Shown: in pieces, positions 59,475 to 64,000 of the stretch
How positions within the stretch are numbered: the stretch's first letter is position 1
How the letters are laid out: each line of letters starts with the position of its first letter
Source: Thiosulfatihalobacter marinus
GTDB lineage: Bacteria > Pseudomonadota > Alphaproteobacteria > Rhodobacterales > Rhodobacteraceae
Assembly: GCF_016019955.1 (NCBI RefSeq)
Contig: NZ_JAECRZ010000012.1
Coordinates: forward strand, 1-64,000
Reading direction: 5' to 3'
DNA length: 64,000 nucleotides
Notes under the pieces: model-generated
The model's database searches: none
The model's input: only the letters and a program-made list of their open reading frames with translations
What the model was told of the DNA's origin: nothing
Made by a program: the position numbers and the translations under genes

Positions 59475-60194
59475 ATGAATATCAGACAGAGACATGACGC
59501 CATCGTGCGCAGCCTTCGGCGCAACGGCACATCAACCGTCGCGGAGCTCGCCGAAGAGGTCGGCACCTCCAGACGCACGCTCCTGCGCGACATCGCCGCC
59601 TTGCGTGACGAAGGCTTTGTCATCCATTCCGAAAGCGGGCGCGGCGGTGGCGTGCAGCTTGACCCCCAGTCCATGCAAACAACCGCCCGCCTCTCTGTGG
59701 CCGAAGTCTTCGCGCTGCTGATCAGCGTGGCCGCCGTGCGCGCCGCCCAGAACCTGCCCTTCTCCGATCTCGCAGATGCAGGCCTCGCCAAGATCGAGCG
59801 CGCCCTGCCGTCTGACAAAGTGCGCGATCTGCGCCGCTTCCTCGCCTGCCTGCACATCGGCCAACTCTCGCCCAAACAGGACCTGTCTGACCTGGGCACA
59901 ATCGACCCCGCCCTGCTGCCCGCTTTTGAAAAAGCCTTTCTGGCGCGCCAGCACCTCCGCTTTGAGTATCGGGATGCCAAAGGCGCGCGCAGCCTGCGCA
60001 ATGTCGAGCCGCAGGCCATGCTCATCTTGCAACCGCTCTGGTATCTTGTCGCATGGGATCCGGCGCGCGAAGATTTCCGGCACTTCCGCATGGATCGCAT
60101 CACAGGCCCTGAGCTTGTCAGCGGCCCGCCCTTCCGGCGCAGGCATGTGCCCTTTGAAAAAGATGTTTGTCCCTACAACGACCTGCCGCGCTGA
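59475..60194 (+). CDS. YafY-type WYL-domain transcriptional regulator
   Basis: A 239-residue regulator. N-terminal HTH_11 (RQRHDAIVRSLRRNGTSTVAELAEEVGTSRRTLLRDIAALRDEGFVIHSESGRGGG), central linker, and a WYL domain near 150-215 (FEYRDAKGARSLRNVEPQAMLILQPLWYLVAWDPAREDFRHFRMDRI). WYL domains sense ligands such as nucleic-acid fragments, and such regulators often border defence genes. The upstream TGCCA and TGGCA half-sites, the latter 4 bp before the start, may be its operator. Usual neighbours (a small enzyme gene) are not present. Confidence 0.9.
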   Translation: MNIRQRHDAIVRSLRRNGTSTVAELAEEVGTSRRTLLRDIAALRDEGFVIHSESGRGGGVQLDPQSMQTTARLSVAEVFALLISVAAVRAAQNLPFSDLADAGLAKIERALPSDKVRDLRRFLACLHIGQLSPKQDLSDLGTIDPALLPAFEKAFLARQHLRFEYRDAKGARSLRNVEPQAMLILQPLWYLVAWDPAREDFRHFRMDRITGPELVSGPPFRRRHVPFEKDVCPYNDLPR

Positions 60195-60437
60195 CCCCCA
60201 AAACCGCGCCACCCTCAGGCGCGCACACATCACGCTCAACATCAGAGGCTTTCGCAATGAAGGAGCGGCCGCCCCACAAGCATGCCCGGCACTCAAGACT
60301 GCGTTCCGCGCAAAGGGCAAACCGCAGAAACCACGAATTCGCTGCGTCCGCACCAAAGGCCCGCGGTGCGGTACTTTGTGAGCTTTCGCTGCGTTTGTGC
60401 CAATGGTTGCTTTAGCAGGCGTCGTCGACTCAGGGAC
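60195..60437. other. Gap between the WYL regulator and the immunity-like gene
   Basis: No gene is supported in these 243 bp. Both flanking genes point into it, so it should hold their terminators, but no clear stem with a T-run is visible. Confidence 0.5.
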
Positions 60438-61007
60438 CTACGCTGAGCGGCTTATGTCCAGTGCGTCCAGAATAGCCCTGCCAAGCTCTTCGACTGACAC
60501 GTCTTCCGGCAAGACCGTATCTTCTTGGCCGCGAATACCCTCCCAATGGCCATGTCCGCGATAGCGCGTTGGCTTGATTGCGATCTTGCCGTCCCGCAAT
60601 GTTAACGAAACATGGCCCGCACCGTTAAACAGCGCTTTCAAAGTCTTGACACCAGCGCGCGCCTTGTCTGCTTCCTCCCACGCCTTGAATTCTTCCTTTG
60701 TCGGAATCCGGATGACGTCGTCCCACTCTGGATGTTTTGGCGTGATGAACCGGCTGGCCAAAAGGGCGGCCCGCGCGTGGCCAGCGATTTCGAGCGCAGT
60801 TAGGTCTGGCGGTAGATACTCATGATATCCCTTGGGGTCCAAATGCGCGCTACCATACACCGCTTGTGAGGCGATTTCCGTGAATTTGCGATAGCTCGTA
60901 ACAAAGGCACTTTTGCGTTCTTTGGGAGGCTTGGAGCGCTTTTTTCGCTCCGCCGCTTCAGCACGCCGTTTCGCAATCCATTCTTCTGTGGTCAGGACTT
61001 TTTTCAT
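60438..61007 (-). CDS. CDI-type immunity protein (tentative)
   Basis: A 189-residue protein with a basic N-terminus (TTEEWIAKRRAEAAERKKRSKPPKERKSAF). The C-terminus, LPEDVSVEELGRAILDALDISR, matches the end pattern of contact-dependent-inhibition immunity proteins (usually LPxDxSxEELGxAxxxAL). It overlaps the upstream toxin remnant by 4 bp, the arrangement expected for toxin-immunity pairs. It should neutralise the cognate toxin; since the toxin gene is broken, it may survive as an orphan defence against neighbours carrying it. Confidence 0.7.
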   Translation of the reverse strand: MKKVLTTEEWIAKRRAEAAERKKRSKPPKERKSAFVTSYRKFTEIASQAVYGSAHLDPKGYHEYLPPDLTALEIAGHARAALLASRFITPKHPEWDDVIRIPTKEEFKAWEEADKARAGVKTLKALFNGAGHVSLTLRDGKIAIKPTRYRGHGHWEGIRGQEDTVLPEDVSVEELGRAILDALDISRSA

Positions 61008-61495
61008 CGGATACGGCTCACTTCTACGTCGATCCCCAAACTCTCAGCGTAGTCTATCGCACGTTGAATTTGAGTAAACTGTTCCGGGGTGGTTCCGTCG
61101 GGCACGGCAAGTTCCAGGCGTTTGATGTCGATTTCGTCCGCGCTGATTTCAATGCCCTTCTTGTTGTCGTACTCGAAGTGGTCAATTTGGTCGATGTAAC
61201 GCTTCAAAGCACCAAAAATACGACTGGGCCGGTCCACATATCCCGGCGCGCGGGTTTCGAGCGTCTTTGCGCTTGTGGCAAGGCCTCGATCTTCGTCGAA
61301 GAAATCGAACGTCTTGAAGTTGTCGGGCGTGCGCTCTCCCAAACCGCCCAATCGTTCCAGGTGATCCTACCACGGTCCACCCTGCTCCCTGATCGGCCCG
61401 CCCCAGGTGAGGCCGGAGTTTTCGATGACGTCCCAGTCAGGATCAGAGGGCAAGCGGCGCGCCTCTGCCGCCTCATGCAGAAGCGCGTCGCGCAT
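61004..61495 (-). pseudogene. CdiA C-terminal nuclease toxin fragment with an in-frame stop
   Basis: The part after 61367 encodes a nuclease-type CDI toxin domain: NFKTFDFFDEDRGLATSAKTLETRA, RPSRIFGALKRYIDQIDHFEYD, LELAVPDGTTPEQFTQIQRAIDYAESLGIDVEV. The same frame upstream (from the ATG at 61495) reads LPSDPDWDVIENSGLTWGGP and then GGPW, a TAG stop (61368-61370), and DHLERLGG. Family members have GPWE at this point, so GAG has become TAG. No CdiA delivery part is present. It is a relic or an orphan module unless translation restarts at the TTG at 61351. Confidence 0.65.
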
Positions 61496-61753
61496 GTCGT
61501 CCGCGTCCTGCGCGTCACAGCTCGGCCCGCGCCGCCGCAACGCACCAAAGCAACGAAGAGGCCGTCAACAAGAACGGAGTCTCGCCGGTCTGAAAGCCGC
61601 TCAGCAAAGGTTCACCCGAAGAAGCTCTTGGTTGAACGAGATTTGTAAAGATCAGCTCGCGTGACAGGCGCCACCCGGAAAATGTGTAGACAGGCCGACC
61701 CAAGTTTTTCCCGGATGGGAAAGGGTAAGAGTTCTGGCTTGTCGTTCCCCTGA

Positions 61754-63163
61754 CTAGGCGGCCCCGTTTATGTCTGCGGCCAGTTCCTCCAGACTCTTTT
61801 TTGTGATCTGGATGATTTCTCGCACGTCATTCGCGCCCACTATCAATGGCGGACAAAATGCCATCGCGTCTGTCATATTACGTGAGATGAGGCCGTTGCG
61901 CAGCATGATTGCGTTCATTTGGGCGCCGAGTTTTCCAGGGGCAAAATCGCCTGATTTACCCTCTGGGGCGATCAATTCAAGTGCGCCTATGAGGCCAATG
62001 CCACGTGCCTCTCCAACGAGAGGGTGGGACGTCAGGTCGGTCAATCCAGCTTGCAATTCTGCACCGCGTTCGGCGGCATTGGCCACAAGATCGCGCTCTT
62101 CGATAATCTTGATGTTTTCCAGCGCTACGGCTGCGCCGACGGGGTGGCCACCGCCCGTATAGCCATGCCCCAGAACACCGATGCGCCCGCTTTCGTCGGC
62201 GATTGGCTGATAGACCCGATCGTTGATCATGAAAGCCGAAAAGGGGAAATAGCTGGAGGTGATCTGCTTGGACATGGTGAGAATGTCGGGCTTTATGTCA
62301 AAGGTTGTAGAGCCAAACATGTTGCCCGTGCGGCCAAAACCGCAAATCACTTCATCTGCGATAAGAAGGATATCGTATTTCGCCAGAACCGCTTGGATTT
62401 TCTCCCAGTAGGTCGCCGGAGGAACAACAACACCGCCCGCGCCCATGACAGGCTCGGCGATGAATGCGGCTACAGTTTCGGGGCCCTCTGATTGGATCAT
62501 ATCATCAAGATCTTGGGCACAGCGTGACGCAAAAGCTTCTTCGCTTTCGCCGTCCTGACCTTCGCGCCAGTAGTGCGGGCAAGTGGTGTGCAAGATGCCC
62601 TCCATCGGCAGATCGAAGGACTTGTGGTTATAGGGCAGACCCGTCATCGACGCGGCTGCGACTGTCACGCCGTGATAGCCGCGCAGGCGCGAGATGATCT
62701 TCTTTTTCTCGGGCTTGCCGAGCGCGTTCGAGCGATACCAGACCATCTTGACGATCGTATCGTTCGCCTCGGAGCCCGAGTTGGTATAGAAAACCTTGCT
62801 CATTGGCACGGGGGCTATTTCGATCAGCTTTTCAGCAAGATCAATCGCCGGACCATGCGAGCGGTGCGAGAAGTTGTGGTAGTAAGGCAGCTTTTGCATT
62901 TGCCGGCTGGCGACATCCACAAGGCGTTGTTCGTTGAACCCGACTGCCACGCTCCAAAGGCCGGACATGCCCTCGATATAGCGGTTGCCGTTTGAGTCGG
63001 TGACGTGGATTCCCTCGCCTGATTCAATGATCAGCGGACCAATTTTTTCATGCGCTTCGGCATTGGTATAGCTGTGAAAATGATAAGCGATATCACGGGC
63101 TTCGTCTGAATTTGGTCGCACATCCATGGCAGGCATCACTTCTTGTAAGTTGGCGTTTTTCAC
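61754..63163 (-). CDS. Class III aminotransferase (omega-amino acid--pyruvate type)
   Basis: A 469-residue PLP enzyme. Features: FYTNSGSEANDTIVKM (about 125-140), RLRGYHGVTVAAASMTGLPYNH, cofactor Asp in LLIADEVICGFGRTG (Asp270) and the Schiff-base Lys in TMSKQITSSYFP (Lys299). This subgroup moves the amino group of omega-amino acids, polyamines, taurine or aromatic amines to pyruvate or 2-oxoglutarate; the substrate cannot be read. It is divergent from an AraC-family gene at the window end, a possible regulator. Confidence 0.92.
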   Translation of the reverse strand: MKNANLQEVMPAMDVRPNSDEARDIAYHFHSYTNAEAHEKIGPLIIESGEGIHVTDSNGNRYIEGMSGLWSVAVGFNEQRLVDVASRQMQKLPYYHNFSHRSHGPAIDLAEKLIEIAPVPMSKVFYTNSGSEANDTIVKMVWYRSNALGKPEKKKIISRLRGYHGVTVAAASMTGLPYNHKSFDLPMEGILHTTCPHYWREGQDGESEEAFASRCAQDLDDMIQSEGPETVAAFIAEPVMGAGGVVVPPATYWEKIQAVLAKYDILLIADEVICGFGRTGNMFGSTTFDIKPDILTMSKQITSSYFPFSAFMINDRVYQPIADESGRIGVLGHGYTGGGHPVGAAVALENIKIIEERDLVANAAERGAELQAGLTDLTSHPLVGEARGIGLIGALELIAPEGKSGDFAPGKLGAQMNAIMLRNGLISRNMTDAMAFCPPLIVGANDVREIIQITKKSLEELAADINGAA

Positions 63164-63678
63164 GCGGCAGGGGGCCGCGATTTGCCCTCAGTGCTATCGC
63201 CGCTTTCTTGCTTTTAGCAAGCAGTTTTGTTCCGAGCATCCTGTCTGCGGGCCAGCGAGGCCGCCCATTTGAAGCAGAAACGCCCGCCGGGATTTCGGTC
63301 GTGGTTTGAGGACACTTCCATCCTGTGATTCTGTTTGGATGCTTCGTTTTTTTGAAGCGCAGCGGCCGTGAATCTTGGGGAAAATGCGGCCCAATCCCGC
63401 TCAGGTTGTTGCCTTCGCAGCTTTCCGTTTCACAAAACCAAGACCCGATTTGGCGGTGTTCTCGCGCTGCAAATGGTTGGTAAAAATATGTTTTAGTTAG
63501 ATATTTAGGATTTTCCAGGGCCTTTCTGGGCCCGATGAAAGAATCGCAAGTGCGCGAATTGACACGTGACACAAGAGTTTGTGCGTTTTTTGCCAAAGTG
63601 GTTGGCCGGAACGGTGCTACGATCATTTTAACACATGAGACAGTTGTGTTTTCGCCATTTGTGTTTTGGGGACGTTAG
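63164..63678. other. Intergenic region between aminotransferase and AraC-type gene
   Basis: Around 515 bp with no supported gene. Frames present have no domain signs. It must hold the divergent promoters; the part near 63480-63510 and 63600-63660 is AT-rich and could carry them. Confidence 0.5.
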
Positions 63679-64000
63679 ATGAATCAGAAGGACAAAACTG
63701 CAAACAAGCTCATGACTGCCACCCAGTGGCAGGCGGCTGTCTCAGATACGTTCTTTCCCCTAGAGACCACGATGGCGGATGACCAGTCCTTTTCAGGTGA
63801 TCTCAATACTTGGAACCTCGGTATCGTCGGTCTGTCGCAGATGCGTTGCGATGGCATTCTCTACAAAAGGCACAAGCGGCACTTTCTGGACGAAGTTGAA
63901 AGCAGTCTGCTGATTACCATTCCAAGATTGGGGACGGTCGGCTTTGACCAGAATGCCCGCCAGGCGAAATGTTCACCGGGCGAGTTTCTGGTAGAACGGG
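63679..64000 (+). CDS. AraC-family regulator, N-terminal part (runs off the window)
   Basis: From the ATG at 63679 the frame is open to the window end (107 codons). The text WQAAVSDTFFPLETTMAD, SFSGDLNTWNLGIVGLSQMRCDGILYKRHKRHF and SSLLITIPRLGTVGFDQNARQAKCSPGEFLV matches the cupin-like ligand domain of AraC_binding_2 regulators (pattern PLxxxxxDxxxFxGxLxxWxLGxxxLSxxxxxxxxxxR). The DNA-binding part should lie beyond 64000. Confidence 0.75.
   Translation, partial: MNQKDKTANKLMTATQWQAAVSDTFFPLETTMADDQSFSGDLNTWNLGIVGLSQMRCDGILYKRHKRHFLDEVESSLLITIPRLGTVGFDQNARQAKCSPGEFLVER

Noticed and set aside
63093-63626. A 177-codon minus-strand frame upstream of the aminotransferase
   Set aside because: Ser/Arg/Pro-rich chance-like sequence over the likely promoter region; no family match.
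1-64000. CRISPR array
   Set aside because: No series of regularly spaced identical repeats was seen, and no cas-like gene.
1-64000. tRNA or rRNA genes, including a tRNA attachment site for the recombinase
   Set aside because: I found no TTCGA-type tRNA 3' end near the recombinase and no rRNA-like stretch by eye; a tRNAscan run would be decisive.

Overview
The window looks like part of a large RepABC-type plasmid from an alphaproteobacterium, most likely a Rhodobacteraceae (Roseobacter group) strain. The reasons are the repA-repB-repC replicon with its antisense RNA, the GC-rich codon use of the backbone, a VirB-type secretion operon, and conserved plasmid families (DUF1403, DUF2493, DUF3768, the ParB-like and strawberry-notch proteins) that I associate with plasmids of this group. 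All names come from reading the protein sequences; nothing was searched.

Layout. 0-5.2 kb: a small MITE-like repeat, then scpB and a DUF1403 gene (minus), a tyrosine recombinase (plus), and a decayed, truncated ParB-like gene. 5.2-8.9 kb: repC, repB and repA (minus strand), two parS-like palindromes and a counter-transcribed RNA. 9.0-21.2 kb: one minus-strand gene train of largely unknown function. It encodes a ParB-like protein, four small proteins, another hypothetical protein, a ParDE toxin-antitoxin pair, a very large methyltransferase-helicase fusion, a Toprim protein and a DUF2493 protein, and GC-rich hairpins precede several of the genes. 21.3-22.6 kb: an IS3-family element.

22.7-40.0 kb: a catabolic island on two divergent arms. 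Its gene content fits conversion of a cyclic alcohol or ketone (cyclohexanol/cyclohexanone type) to central metabolites: short-chain dehydrogenase, Baeyer-Villiger monooxygenase, lactone hydrolase, iron-type alcohol dehydrogenase, aldehyde dehydrogenase, class III CoA transferase, acyl-CoA dehydrogenase with its own ETF, an enoyl-CoA hydratase/3-hydroxyacyl-CoA dehydrogenase, a thiolase and a thioesterase, with AraC and IclR regulators. A dead IS5-family element lies inside it.

40.2-52.9 kb: an XRE regulator, small genes, and a VirB-type type IV secretion operon in the order virB1, 2, 3, 4, lipoprotein, transglycosylase/VirB5-like, virB5-like, hypothetical, virB6, 8, 9, 10, 11. No virD4 coupling protein or relaxase is present here. 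53.1-56.8 kb: a two-gene Hachiman-type defence system (HamA nuclease, HamB helicase) followed by a third gene cut by an IS21-family element (56.8-59.3 kb). 59.4-64.0 kb: a WYL regulator, a broken CDI-type toxin fragment with an intact immunity-like gene, a class III aminotransferase, and the start of an AraC-family gene that runs off the window.

No rRNA or tRNA genes and no CRISPR array were seen.
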